This document shows positions 23,556 through 35,850 of a DNA stretch of 64,000 bases, piece by piece; the first letter of the stretch is position 1; every line of letters starts with the position of its first letter. The position numbers and the translations under genes were made by a program. Under the pieces are notes generated by a model that was not told the DNA's origin, ran no database searches, and saw only the letters and a program-made list of their open reading frames with translations. Source of the DNA: Dryococelus australis (lineage: Eukaryota > Arthropoda > Insecta > Phasmatodea > Phasmatidae); NCBI GenBank assembly GCA_029891345.1, contig CM057009.1, forward strand, positions 302,227,466 through 302,291,465, in the 5' to 3' direction.

Positions 23556-25597
23556 ACATGGCACACGTCAAACACCCCCTCCCTGCTGAATCTGTTTGTG
23601 GCCGTACGCCGTCAGACACAGTAGAGGCACTTACTCTATCCCTGCTGCCTCCGGCGTAGTTGGTATGGGTTCCTCATCGCCCTCTCGCAGACGCGAAGCA
23701 ATGGCTTCGGTAGTCTGGCTCTGCTCTGGAAGGGACATGGTCCTACCCTCACCGGTGTTGCAGGCTGCTGGTGGTCTTCTCCACCGTTGTGACTGCCGGA
23801 GGCAGTACGAGCAGACTGAACCGCTGCCCTCGCTCTCACATATGCTCGAGCTTTTAGGTAAGTTTAAATAATTTATTAGATGCACCTGCCATCCCAAATT
23901 GATTATGCCCACTTAGAAGCATATTATGGTCTTTACTGTTCAATGTTTGTAAAGGTCAGTCAAAATACCTGTAGCAAACAATTTCTCATCGCAAAAAGAA
24001 AGTGTTTTAATTAACTTTATCATAGAAACAGTTCACAGTAAAAACATACAAATTTTGCATGTTTAATATTTGCAATCACACACACACCAAGCCAGCATAA
24101 CGACCACAACACAGCCACAACCTTTCACTTGCAGCGGTCATGACACATGTTACAGTGTATTTATTACTGCACTAGGAACACTGATTTATCACAACATCGT
24201 AACAGTAAAAAACACAACGTGTACAAATGTGATTTGGTAATTTGTAAAAAAATATTTGGAGAAAGAAAAATTAATGCTTCGTTGAACAGCAACATGCCAT
24301 GTCAAGTTGTCACAAGCCAGACACCAATTCGCCAATTTTCATATTTCTTGAAGTATGTACATTCACAACATCATCCTCTTAAAATAACAAATGGTTGTAA
24401 CACTGTAAATTACAAACAGTTGTAACACTATGCACTACTTCCTATGAGCAGAAATTTTTAACCAAATTTGTGGAAGAAACATTAAGTTATATAACCATCA
24501 TAAACAACCACTTAGAAGTATAATTATTTTTTGAAAAGTTTGGATAATGACCTAACTAAAATCAAAACTTTTTAATTGCACTGAATTCTTAACTTAAATG
24601 CTATAAAACTAGAAGAGAGTAGATTTAGACATTACCAATAGATAAAGGCAGTTCATGGTAAACTGAGCACTTTTGAAAGACCTGCTTAGGATCTACTTGT
24701 ATGCACTATGTGTATTCTTCTGTTAGATGTAAAATTAACATTACCATGGGCCTGATCACTTTATTCGTGCATCCGGTACAGTAAAACTGTGAAATTATTA
24801 GAAAGATAATATTTAACAAATTTGCTCATTATTACACTTACATGCATTAAAACAAAGACCCATTTTAGAATTCACAAATTGTTATCTATCACTGGTTATT
24901 GAACAAAGAAACCTGGAACTACATTCCTTCTTACTTTATCAACTTCACTGGATGCATATCAGCCTGTATATCTGTTAGAATACATGCAGATAGCGGCAGG
25001 AACATTTTTTGAATGTTGATTTCAAAAGTGCTCATTCTACCACGAAGAGGCTTTGTACTACATCTTGTATTGTTTGCATTTATGTAATAATTAACCACTA
25101 GTTCCACCTATACCTCTGTAGGTGTAACTGACAACATGTTAAAAAATACACCATATCAGATAAAATTGTTATTGCATTGAAACTATTTATAACACCTTAA
25201 GTGACCATAATTTTATCCTGATGCAAAACTTTCTTAACATTTTGTATAAACACACACACACAACATCCAAATATAGTGATTCAGATATTATTTTACAAAA
25301 GGTGTATATGTATAACCATATAGATAAATGGTCTGCAAAAATTGATTGTATTGAACTAACTGAATTTGTACAATATTCTAGTTCCTGCATTGTATCTGCA
25401 CTTAAAGAAGAACTTAAGTATAGAACAAAAAATATATACATAGAAAATATAACATGTTCTAAACAATTAAATTACCTCCCTAAAAAGGGATATGAGAATA
25501 GTATGACAATATGTTCAAAAAATGCCAAGTTAATAAGCAATATGTAGATAAAACATCAATTGATTCTTTGCTTAGAAAATAAGTGAACCACCATTGA
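23556..25597 (+). other. No gene seen; GC-rich start then AT-rich
   Basis: Bases 23570-23870 are clearly more GC-rich than their flanks and may be a small insertion; no domain was found in either strand. From 23900 on the sequence is AT-rich. A 108-codon frame at 25221-25547 is not recognised and has the composition expected by chance. Confidence 0.45.
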
Positions 25598-26245
25598 CAT
25601 TACCCAGTGGTGGCGCATGAGGCAATGCTCTCATATTAGCACTATCAAAATTTTCATTTATTTTGACTAATACTTATTCTAATCAAAGTTTTACATGTTA
25701 AGTATTATTGACTCAGAATCTATACTATTTTCCTCTAACAATGCAATAATACATTTTTACATCTCAATTTTGTTGCGAGAAATAATTATTTGTAAGTTTT
25801 TAGCCTCGCTCGCACTGTCTGAATGCTCTACTGTGGTTGAACATAACTGCCATTTCTCCAGCCAGTCCCTTTCGCTGACTAGAGCCGCAAAAACACATGA
25901 GAATCTGGCCCCTATATGAGACTCCTACATGCTCCCTCAGCTTCTGCATGTAGGCAGGAAATTCAACAGTAATTCTTGCTTGCTTTGCAAAGCCAAAAAA
26001 ACATTCAAACTAAACTCGTCGTCACTCGAAAATTATCCACTCAAATATTTTCCAAATTTTACTGGGGAATCTATAACATTTCCTAACTGTGACATAATTA
26101 TAATATTTTCTTTACTAAAAATATTTCTTACATAAAAATTGTAAAACAACGATCTATTGATTAGGTTTTCTGTAAATGCACAGAAAAACATAACACGCAA
26201 GAAACCTTTTTTGTTTTTAGATATAGCTAGGCTGGATGCATGGGA
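25598..26245 (+). repeat. Diverged repeat E, right copy (candidate 3' LTR)
   Basis: It aligns in the same orientation with 5968-6630 from GCATGAGGCAATG to TTGTTTTTAGATATAGCT and a following GGATGCATGG. It lies downstream of the Env-like frame, where a 3' LTR of the errantivirus-like element would be. Identity is low by eye, and the ends are not defined. Confidence 0.4.
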
Positions 26246-26950
26246 AAAAAAGAGAAAACAATAAAGTTTATAGGTAACTAACCTCTCTTAAAGAATTACC
26301 ACTAATGATTTTCATGATACAGTGTATAGGACATCAAGAATATTTCAACCGTATAAGAGAGTAGCAGCTACAAACTTTCTGCTTTCGGTTATCTTCCATT
26401 TCGCTTCTCTAATCTTGTATTTGCAGACAGTTAAAATAATGTTGCTAGTTATTAGTTAAATGTTTTCGCTGTAGAATACATTAAAATTAAACCCAACAAT
26501 CACAAGAAGGTCAGAGAAAAATATTTTGCTACTGCAATTTACAATTTACTTTTGGTCTCAAATCACACTTGCCTCACCCAATCAAATTCACAATTCACAG
26601 TGTGGAAAATTAGGGTAAATAATAATTTGTCATAACTGTTGTCATTTTTCAGACATTGTATTAAAATTGTTCTTATCAGTGCTGACGCATACGTAATGTC
26701 CCAAACACATTTCCAACTTTTCATAAACCCAGTCAGATTTTTAAATTACACCAGGCATTATCTTTATGACTATATTGCAATTTATTTGTCTTATCTCAAA
26801 GAAATAAAAAGAAAATTGTAACTTGGTATGGGCAAAAATGATTCGCGTGGTACTATTTTTCACGAGGAAAATAACTTGTAATACTGGCAAACTCACAGCT
26901 AGTCCAGATATTGGATATTAAATAGATAAATATACATCATGTTTATCAAG
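26246..26950. other. AT-rich stretch, no gene seen
   Basis: Nothing was recognised between repeat E and the left inverted repeat of the Tc1/mariner-like element. Confidence 0.5.
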
Positions 26951-27310
26951 CATGTACAAACTCTGTCACATGATTCGTGACCGGCATAGAGGAAGATTGA
27001 TGATACCCATGGTCCATCTCAAAGATTAAGGGCTGTAGAAGTTTATAAAAGCGGAGGGCTATGAGCATATTAAGTGGAATATTATAAAAAGTACTTGCAA
27101 TAGAAAAACAAGAAAAGGACCAAGATTGTGGATAAAAAATGATGTATGGTAAATCGTCCACACGCCCATCATGTACATTATAGGAGTTGGCACCATTTGA
27201 TTGAATGCAACATTTACACTTTGAGGTTAAATTAATTGTGCATAACATTGGATGAAGCAGGATATCATAGCAGGCAAAAAGGCCCCAAGTTGCAACTGTC
27301 TTAGAACCAC
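26951..27310 (+). repeat. Left inverted repeat of the Tc1/mariner-like element
   Basis: It is the reverse complement of 28706-29047 with many differences and small indels. An open frame of 223 codons on the minus strand (26946-27617) runs through it but matches nothing and overlaps the transposase, so it is taken as accidental. Confidence 0.75.
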
Positions 27311-27552
27311 CATTTTTGTGCAAAACACAAGCGAAGGGTACAGTGGTAGCAAGGTCATAACTTTGTGAATAGGCAACACGTTCTGCACCTGGTGGTAAAC
27401 AAATGTTTAGGGTATGATGTATGATGTTACACGTCACAGACTGTTCCCTCTTACCCCTCCTGAGCAGTGTAATTTTCCGCCATGTCTGCCCAAGCGGCCT
27501 GTTATTCACAACCTGCCACTGCTTCGATTCACTAGGTACTGTAGATGTAAAC

Positions 27553-28676
27553 ATGGACGAGCATGGAATTTCTGAAATAATAAACATGGTCTTGGTGTAT
27601 GGTGAAGTGAGAGGCAATGGCAGGGCAGCTGCACGTGTGTACAGCCAAAAATATCTTGCACGATGTCAGCCGAACCACCAGACATTCCTGTACCTTACAC
27701 AGTGTCTGGGAAACAGGCACGTTTCAGCATCTGTGTGGACCTGGTTGCCCAAGAACCGTCCACACTCCCCAATTTCAAGAGGCAGTCTTGGAGAATGTAG
27801 CAGAAAATGATTCAACAAGAATCAGCGCGATCATACAGAGAATAGATGCATCGAATGGCAGAGTATGATATGTCCTCCATGAACAGCTGCTGCAAACTAA
27901 CATGTGTGTAGGGTACAAGCACTGGAGCAGCAGATAATGCCCCTTTGCTAGAATTTTGCTGGTGGTTCATGCAGCAGTGTGAAATTGATCCTGATTTCCT
28001 GGAGATTGTAATATTTACAGATGAAGCCACGTTCACACTGGAAGTCTTCTGCAACAGCAGAAATTGCCATTCATGGGACAATACCAAGCCCCTTGCATCT
28101 ATAACCAGAGACTACCAGCACAACTTTGCCATCAAAATTTGGGCCATCTTAGTCGGGGACAATGTTATTAGCCCATACTTGCTGCCGAAGTCTATGTTAG
28201 GATTTCAATATTATGATTTCCTACAGTTGAGATTACCACAGTTACTAGAGGATGTTCCACTTAGCACCAGAGAATGAATGTGGCTGCAACATGATGGTGC
28301 CCCACCACATTTCACCAGAATTGTGCATGACCACCTCAACACAGCATATCCCGCTCGCTGGGTAGGACAGGTGGGCCCCGTGCTTGGCCGCCTCAACACA
28401 GGGTATCCCGCTCGCTGGGTAGGATGGGTGGGCCCCGTGCTTGGCCACCACACTCAGCGGACCTTACACCATTTGAATTCTGGCTGTGGGTATTTCTTAA
28501 GGTGTGTGTATATGAAACACCTGTGGTATCTGAAGAAGAACTGTTAGTGAGGGTTTTGGCGGTCTGCGATTATGTGAGACACAGCAGGTGTATTCCATTG
28601 TATCCACTAGTTTCTAATACGCCATAAGAGCTACTGTACTGACATTGGAGGAGTACGTTTAGAACATTTGTTGTGA
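27553..28676 (+). pseudogene. Tc1/mariner-superfamily transposase, broken
   Basis: The family cuts and pastes DNA at TA with a DDD/E triad. The start at 27553 opens MDEHGISEIINMVLVYGEVR and RGNGRAAARVYSQKYL, a helix-turn-helix N-terminus common in arthropod copies. A second frame gives TVHTPQFQEAVLENVAEN; a third (27945-28277) gives LEFCWWFMQQCEI, IFTDEATFT with the first Asp, and LRLPQLLEDVPLSTRE. A TGA follows, then LQHDGAPPHFTRI with the second Asp and SADLTPFEFWLWVFLK with the third. It ends IGGVRLEHLL at a TGA (28674-28676), the usual C-terminus. At least four frameshifts or stops are present. A 57-bp in-frame duplication disturbs the region before the third Asp. Confidence 0.9.
28334..28447 (+). 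repeat. Tandem 57-bp duplication inside the transposase
   Basis: Units 28334-28390 and 28391-28447 both run from CCTCAACACAG through TATCCCGCTCGCTGGGTAGG to GTGGGCCCCGTGCTTGGCC. They differ at only a few bases. The unit is a multiple of three and adds 19 residues to the loop before the third catalytic Asp. Confidence 0.9.
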
Positions 28677-28705
28677 TACTGTCACCTGCATATTCTCGAA
28701 TTATT

Positions 28706-29047
28706 GCAGCGCCTGTTCTAGGGGGCCTTTTTATACAACCTCATAGTGTACACGTTGCATGCTATCATGAGATTAAAACCCCCTATTATTTACCTGATGG
28801 GGGTGTGTACGACTTTCCATACCTTACTTTCAGCCAAGGTCTTGGTTTAGTTAATCTGTATACCAATTCCCTCAAGGTCTTGGTTCAATTAATCCATATA
28901 CCAATTTGTATTCTTCTAACGCATATGCTGGTCGCCCTCTGCCTTAACGGATTTTACAGCCATTATTATCTGAGGTGGACCATAGGTGTCCTGTATTAAT
29001 CTTCCTCTTTTCTGGTAACAAATCACATGCCCAAGTTTTTAAACATG
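28706..29047 (+). repeat. Right inverted repeat of the Tc1/mariner-like element
   Basis: It pairs with 26951-27310 on the opposite strand. It starts about 30 bases after the transposase stop and ends TTTTTAAACATG. A further diverged copy of its terminal part lies just outside at 29196-29260. Confidence 0.75.
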
Positions 29048-29924
29048 TATCCTAAATACTTTATAAAATTATTTTAAGTAAAGTTAACTGACATACTGTT
29101 AAGTTTATAAAATACATTTAATAGTGATAGTGTAATTTTACTAATAAGGCAAACATTTTGTTACAAAATAGCTTATATGTAAAAATTATTATTTTAGATG
29201 GATCATGGGCATCCTTTGCTGGTTACGAATCATGTGCCCGAATTTGTACACTAAATGTCATATTTGTGAGTTGGGGGAGAGGTGAGATGAAATCCTTATT
29301 TACCCACATGCTGGAAAAAATGCATGTAACACGGGGTTGTGTACTATGATGTGGAGGGGGGTTGAAGTTGACTACCTCCATAGCAATGGGTCCATTTCAA
29401 CTGCTGGCCGCCACATGTCAATACAAAACTGATCATACAATATTGCTAAAGTTTTTGCCAACACTGGTGTAGTAGTAGTTTAGGTGCAAATCTATACAAT
29501 CCTTGTCAAATGACTGTATTTACCAAATCAATACAACACAACCCTTATATGCATTCTATTTTATATCACCACAGATGTCTGTGATATAAGTAATAATATA
29601 AATTATTTATAACAAAAGAATAGTGCAGATTGTGATGGCATTAGTACAGAAATGATAAAGAATTGTAAATATACAGTGAACACCTGTTAAGAAGCTTCAG
29701 AAAAATACTGAAAAATGTGTGCTTATTAAGCAGGAAAACTTCTTAAAAGGGTAAAATGACTTATTTGTAACAGACGATGTGCAAACTTTTTAAAGTTTAT
29801 TAAGCAGGTTAAATTTTTTAACAGAATACTTCTTAAGAGGGTTTTACTGTATAATTGTACCTCTGTTAGTGCAGGATTGCAACTGCAAGGTAATTAAGAT
29901 ATAACATTATGGATTCTAGTTCAC
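29048..29924. other. AT-rich flank with a second copy of the repeat end
   Basis: Bases 29196-29260 read AGATGGATCATGGGCATCCT and then TTACGAATCATGTGCCCGAA, closely resembling the outer part of the right inverted repeat (28972-29047) in the same orientation. This suggests a neighbouring fragment of the same family or a local duplication. The rest holds repeated short strings such as TTAAGCAGG and CTTCTTAA near 29690-29850, with no gene seen. Confidence 0.5.
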
Positions 29925-30125
29925 CAGACATATACTGGTATTAAAAATGGCAAGTGTGTCAGCGTAAACAACTATAGACCTATTTCTGTATTTTGTGTGC
30001 TCAAAATTTTTTTTGATGAAATATGATTATAATTAAGGAACAACATAAATTTTTCTACCAAGAACAATATGATTTCAGGTCTATTTTCACACTGATAGAG
30101 TCCATTCATGGTTACTTCAATCTTT
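29925..30125 (+). mobile_element. LINE reverse-transcriptase fragment
   Basis: VNNYRPISVFCVLKIFFDEI is the start of a LINE RT domain (usually NYRPISL..SK.FE). About 60 bases on, in another frame, FYQEQYDFRSIFTLIESIH matches the next block, the Q-GFR motif. Only these two blocks remain, with stops between, so this is a small dead scrap. The clade (jockey/CR1/I-like) cannot be settled. Confidence 0.7.
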
Positions 30126-33100
30126 TATGAACCCCTGCTAAAGTTATATTTCCAAAATATTCCCCAAACTTGTGCAAACATGGCGTAACCAAGTCTGTAA
30201 AATTACACCAAATGGAATGCACACCACATTCAATGCAATAATATTTTGCATAACCACTATTTCTTACCAGACATTAATAAGAAACCTTTTTTTGCATGGT
30301 TTTTATTCAAGTTAAGTATAAAATTAATGTTAATAAATAATATATAAGTGTAAACCCCAGTAGAAACTTTTTATTGGGAAAACTTCTGGCTCTGGCTTGT
30401 GCCAATGTTGGAAAACGAAGGTTAGCCCAATGGCCAAATGTCACTCAGGGAAATGTTGGCTTAACATGTATTTTGTGTTGCCTGCCAACTGAAATATAAC
30501 ACTCAACCTACATTATTGAGCCAATGAAAATTTATGGTTCTGTTCATGCTCTCCTAAATTCTTTTACTTTCAAACATTTGCCATGTCGATGAAAAAACCA
30601 AAATGCTCTCTGTTGACTTTACCTTGTTTTATTGCGTGTATATTACTTATCACAAATCTAATATGACAGAAACCCAACCACTAACTAACCTTGGTTATTC
30701 TTAGTAATTTGATAAGTTACTAAATAATATTATTTCCACTCTCCAAAAGGCATTCTCTGTCATTTATCCACATTTAGCGATGTGTTGCGCAGATGTGTTA
30801 TGGCATGCATAACACCAACTAATAAACAACATTCTGCCAATGTTGGTTACCAGTTTTTTAAGTTACTTTTACTCAATAACCAAAATAATTTTAAAAATTC
30901 ATTAATCCTATTATTACTCATCACATACCACTATACATTATGACATGAAAATTCAGTATATATATATATATCAGATTCGAACTCACGCCTTTTGAATTAG
31001 CAGCCGACGTCTTACCCACTAGACTAGTGTTACTTGTCATCACTAGTGCATAAATAGGTACGTATCATTATATACCAATTTTAATATACTTTGTTATATT
31101 TGTTATATATTTAAGTCAGACACTACACAGAAACTGAATTTTAAACCTGCCAGTTGCGCAAATATATTTTACAACTAATAACAAATACACAACCAAAGAC
31201 AGCCAATTTATTTCTTAATAAACTGTATGCTAAAAAAATTTAAACATTAAGCAAATGATATGAATTTTGTATGTGTTTATTTCGAAAAAATCAATACTAT
31301 ACTATGGTTGCATACATTAAAAAAACATTATTATTACTGAAGGGACCTTAAAAGATACACCTAAATTTTACTTTCTGAAACAAAAAAGAGAAAATTTACA
31401 TACTCACCAAGCATAAATATGTACTCCCAAATAGATAACAGCAAAAATTTCGCAAATATATCGTTAGTAATATTAACAGTAGCACCCAGAACACGTGTTC
31501 TTAAAGAGGAAATGGCGCAATGTATGCATGCAGTAGGATATCGATTAACACAGAACAAATACAAATGTGCATGCTCTGCAATGGTGTGTATATTCTTAAA
31601 ATGGTTTAAGATTCAGAATATTTGTGCATGTAAAAAGTTTATCACAATTCATGTCTTAATAATCTTAGCTAAGTATTTAATATTCATGTAAATGTAAGGT
31701 TGGCTACTATCTTATTTAAAATGTTCAGGAAAGCATTTTTTTTCCATTATGAACAACTATCCCATAATTCTGAAAAAAATGTTGGTTCTACAATGTTGGC
31801 CCAACATACAAAATTCATGCCAATTTCCAACTTTATGTCTACCAACATGCTGACAACAATCCGCCAACCATGACCATAATAATCTATTTTATACAAAAAT
31901 AATATGTATTGAATTCCTAACTTGTAAGTAAACATGAACAATTATCAACAATTTTTTCATCCCATTCTTAATATTGAGTATTGTTGGAAATATGCTAGTT
32001 ACATTGACAAGGTTCGACAGAACACTTGTATATAGGTTATGTGAATGACATGCAAATTAGCTACATAAGTGTTTGGAACTGTAATATTTAGTTATTTCGC
32101 ATGATATTTTGTTTTGAATAATTATTTTCACACGCTTCTTATACGTATTTGTAATACTGTTCAATCATGTAATTTATGATGCACGTAAACCACCAATTCA
32201 GGTATTTTCAATATTCTATGGTATTTTTGATGGTTTATTCTGAGATTTGGTATATTGTTATTTTAATATTATGTTTACATGCTAATTTTTGTTCTCTGAA
32301 ATTATTTTATTGTTTTTAAAGCTTGATTATTAATTTTATTTTCTTATTTGAAAGATATTTAATTTTTGGTTTATTTCATTTTGTGAGGCCTATAACCGGA
32401 AGTAGGACCATCATTTGTTAGTTGGTAGTGGAGTTTCCGGAGGACGACACTTCTGGGAGGGACCTTTAACATGGACGGATGATTTGAGATATCACTGGGA
32501 TTTCTATCTAGAGAATCCCCAGCGCCAGCCTAAGAACAGGTTTGGCAGCTCACAGAATTAGTATTTAGCTTCCTTCATCAAGCGATTTAAGAAGAGGATT
32601 GATGGCCAGCGTCTAGTTATTTTAGGAGTTAGTTTTGCTGAAACTCATGAGATGCCATATCTCCTATGTTAACGCTGCATTAATATCCAGGTGACGCCAT
32701 GTATTTTGTAAGTTGGGATGCAGACATCTATGAGTAATTTTACTGATATTTGAATTCTACCAAGTTGTAATTTGTTTCAAGGCTATTTATTTTGGGAACT
32801 TTGCACTTTTCTGATCTATACAGCATGTTAAAACAGTAGTCCCACTCTATCTAGTCAGCTAGTTCGCTGGAGCATATTAACATTAATATTAAAGAATTAA
32901 GTTTGATTTATTTTGACCAGTAATCTACAATTAGGTTGAAAGAGAGGTGGAATTTTCTGGAGTATTGAAACTAAATTGACATTTTCAAGTAAGGTTTGGA
33001 ATGTGAGAACCTAACTGCCACTACATATTTGGGAGCTTAATTAGTTTCTCAGAACAGATGGGAGTTGAGTATATCTACACCAGGTTTAGAACAATTTTAT

Positions 33101-33398
33101 TTTGATTTTAATTTCAGTTCAGTTACTTGATTTTTAAAGCAGCACAACAGTAATATTATATTTCTATATTTTTGTTTTTATTTTCGTTAATTGATTTAAT
33201 ATTATTATTTGTTAGGATGTTGGTACTTCATTTCTAGTAATTACACAAAATTTTTATTTTTGAGTAAAGGAAATTTCACTACACACATTTGAAATTAAAT
33301 AAATATTCCATAAATTATTTTACATATGAATGATTTTAACATGAGTTTTGGTTTGGCTTTATTTATTTTCCATTTCAGTAATATATATTTTTTCTAGG
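30126..33398. other. AT-rich stretch, no gene seen
   Basis: A short TA microsatellite lies at 30957-30971 and a tRNA-like sequence at 30972-31035 (listed separately). A slightly GC-richer block at 32390-32560 has no coding signal. No domain was recognised on either strand. Confidence 0.5.
30972..31035 (-). repeat. tRNA-like sequence (pseudo-tRNA or SINE head)
   Basis: On the minus strand TAGTGGGTAAGACGTCGGCT resembles box A with the D-arm, GGCTGCTAATTC resembles an anticodon stem-loop with a GCT anticodon (Ser-type), and GAGTTCGAATCTGA is a near-perfect box B. The variable arm expected of tRNA-Ser is missing and the acceptor stem does not pair, so this is a tRNA-derived repeat rather than a working gene. 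Confidence 0.5.
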
Positions 33399-33904
33399 TT
33401 TTACATGTTTTATTTACATGGAGTGCTGTGAATTTTCAGTGTTCCGGAGATCCTTCTATGGTAAGCAAAGTGTTGCAAAAGAGTAAGTGTATTTTTCTAT
33501 GTTTAAGTCTACACTTGAACAACTGTCCTACTCACAGTACATCCAACCTATATGCCCTACTTGTGGTGCCAACTTATATATACTGTAGTCACACCCCTCA
33601 TGAACCTTGACATTTTGGCACCCAACATGGTGTGCCAAATTTGTCAGTGTTTATGAAGGGTGTAACTCAAATGTGACTGCAGTATTTTCATATAGATGTG
33701 GGCACCACAAGTATAGGATGGATGAACTGTGCGTGGCATTGGTGTTCATAGAGCAGACTTACATGTAGGCAAATACACATTTTAGCTTTACACAAACAGT
33801 TTGCTTACAATAGGAATATGAGCATCTTGGAAACACTAGAAATTACATGCATAGAACACTTATGCATATATCCACAGCACTGTATGAAAATAAAACATGT
33901 AAAA
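33399..33904. mobile_element. Foldback / MITE-like element
   Basis: The two halves are inverted copies of each other over about 500 bp. Left-end TTTTACATGTTTTATTTACA pairs with the right-end TTTTATTTTCATACAGTGCT region read on the other strand. Further in, CAGTACATCCAACCTATA pairs with CAGTTCATCCATCCTATA. The centre TTTGGCACCCAACATGGTGT continues to GCCAAA, closing a hairpin. It has no coding. This is the structure of a non-autonomous foldback DNA transposon. No target duplication could be fixed, and the parent family is unknown. Confidence 0.75.
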
Positions 33905-35511
33905 AATTGAAATTATTTCTGGAATGGAAATATAACAACCAGACCAAAACTCTTATTAAACTGAGAAAATTGTAAAATAAATTGTGACATATTTATTTAA
34001 TTTCAAATGAATGTAGTGATAATACCTTTATTCAAATGTTATGTTATTACCAAAAATTAAGTTCCTCCATCCTAACTAAGAATATTGTTAAATCAATTAT
34101 AGAATTTAAAATTTTAAATATTGAAATAAAAAATATTAGTTGTTTTGATGCTTTAAAAATTAAATACATGAAATCCTCACCAATTATGAGAGCTCAGTTA
34201 GAATGGTGGTCAAAGAGACATAATGGCCGATGTGAAACACTATGACAGTTTATAAATTCCAACCAAAACTTTTCCATATATGTAAAGAAATACCTTTATA
34301 ATAGTAGAAAGTATTGCACTCGGTTAAAAAATATAATAGAATATCTTTCACTTAGGAGTCATGGACAATTTTAAAACTTTACTTGGACTAATTATATCAA
34401 TGGCTTTTAAGAGTAAATTTCAGTATTAAAAAAAAAAAGGTACAGTCAAATATTTGATAGACCTTACAAATTCCCAAGCTTTAAGTGTGTATCGTGGAAA
34501 CGATCTAAAGAGTGGTTTTAGCAATTGGTTTGATTAAATAAGGGAAATTACCGCAACTCCTGGAACAAAGAACTAACGAATATTATCCCCTTTCATAGGT
34601 GTTGTCTTCATATTATAATGGCCTCTGCGGTAATTCTAATGGCCAGAAGTTCTGTGACTCGCATGATGTATTAATAATTTAATCTGCTGTGTCATCGCAG
34701 TGGCAGTGTAATTGAATGCCAGCATTAATGAAAACTACAAATATTACTTAAATATATATATAATACTTAGGCAGAGTCAATTATTATAAAATATAAATAA
34801 GCAAAGCACTCTTTGTGTGAATGTCCACATTGAAAATTTTAGTAACAGCGATTGAAGTCCATAAATAACATATGAATTTTTAAAATTATAAATCAAATTT
34901 AATAATTTTAATAGCTTATAATAAATTATAATTTTACTGCTGTAGTGATTCAGTGATCAAGTCTTAGATTAATTTGTAGCATAACATTTAAAAGTAATAT
35001 TAATTTCGTTTGAAAAAAAGGTTTACAAGCTTCCACTATAAAATTAAATTCATTTTTAAATTTTTTAAGAATGCTTGATATTATTACAAATGCACATTAA
35101 AAACTATTATTCATATAAATTGCTGTAGTAATGTTATCCCGTAAGCAGAGTAAGCAAACTTTATTTTAGATTGATGTGCTCATGTCTGCAAATGAAATTT
35201 TCAGTTATCTTGGAGAATACTATTTTTTCTAGCATTTTATTAAGGATGTACAATAATGTTACTGGTACTTGTCCCTCCCACCAGGAAAGTAAAGAGCATA
35301 ATCTTATTTAAGAAAGAAAATGTAAATTCACTCTTTTAAATGGCAAGTTCTTGATGTGACAGAGTACCCATGTGTGCTAACCCAAACAGCAAAACTAGTG
35401 CAACAAATATTGCTATGGCATTAGAATTGACTAAGTTAGTACCTATCAGAAGCTGCAGCAAATTGCAGCATGTCCAGTTATTGTCACAATGGTAACTTAC
35501 ATGTTACCTAT
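33905..35511. other. Very AT-rich stretch, no gene seen
   Basis: No domain or array was seen. A short frame at 34036-34245 is composed of AT-rich codons and is likely chance. Confidence 0.5.
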
Positions 35512-35850
35512 AAATGCAGGCAACACCACACACAAAACATTTATGATAGAACTGCCCAGAATGTTGCCGGCATGTGTAGGCAAAATCATGCTTGCAACAT
35601 TGCTGGTGGGTCACTCTGTATTTTGCCCGAGTCTGTGCTGCACTTTGCCTTCTCGAGGCATTATTATTCTAGTAACATTCTGGTAAACCATATGTCGCCT
35701 TTATCCTGTACATGCAAGCTACATCATACTAGCAATGCTGCTTATAATACCATGCTGCACACTGCCTGTACATGCAGGCAATGCCATTCTGTCAACATTG
35801 CTGATATAGTCATACTGTGTGCAGGACACATCATGCTGGCATCGTTTGAT
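35512..35850 (+). repeat. Degenerate ~58-bp minisatellite
   Basis: About five units follow one another. The clearest are CCTGTACATGCAAGCTACAT at 35706 and CCTGTACATGCAGGCAATGC at 35765; earlier ones begin AAATGCAGGCAACACCACAC (35513) and CATGTGTAGGCAAAATCATG (35570). Each is followed by a CAACATTGCTG-like core. The middle unit is badly decayed. A 166-codon open frame crosses the array; its Cys/His-rich look comes from the repeat and is not taken as a gene. Confidence 0.65.

Larger units (their letters stand above)
26951..29047 (+). mobile_element. Tc1/mariner-superfamily element with ~350-bp inverted repeats
   Basis: A transposase pseudogene is flanked by long imperfect inverted repeats. Read inward from each end the arms match: CATGTACAAACTCTGTCACA on the left against CATGTTTAAAAACTTGGGCA on the right, then GATTCGTGACC against GATTTGTTACC. 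Further in, blocks agree such as GATGGGCGTGTGGACGATTT (left, reverse strand) against GATGGGGGTGTGTACGACTT (right). Most members of this superfamily have repeats of 20-200 bp, so this length is notable. A flanking TA duplication is not evident, and the outermost bases are approximate. Confidence 0.8.

Noticed and set aside
25221-25547. 108-codon AT-rich frame
   Set aside because: The codons simply mirror the AT-rich background; no motif or conserved block was seen.
26946-27617. 223-codon open frame on the minus strand
   Set aside because: It runs antisense through the left inverted repeat and the transposase start, has no recognised motif, and is explained by the inverted repeat.
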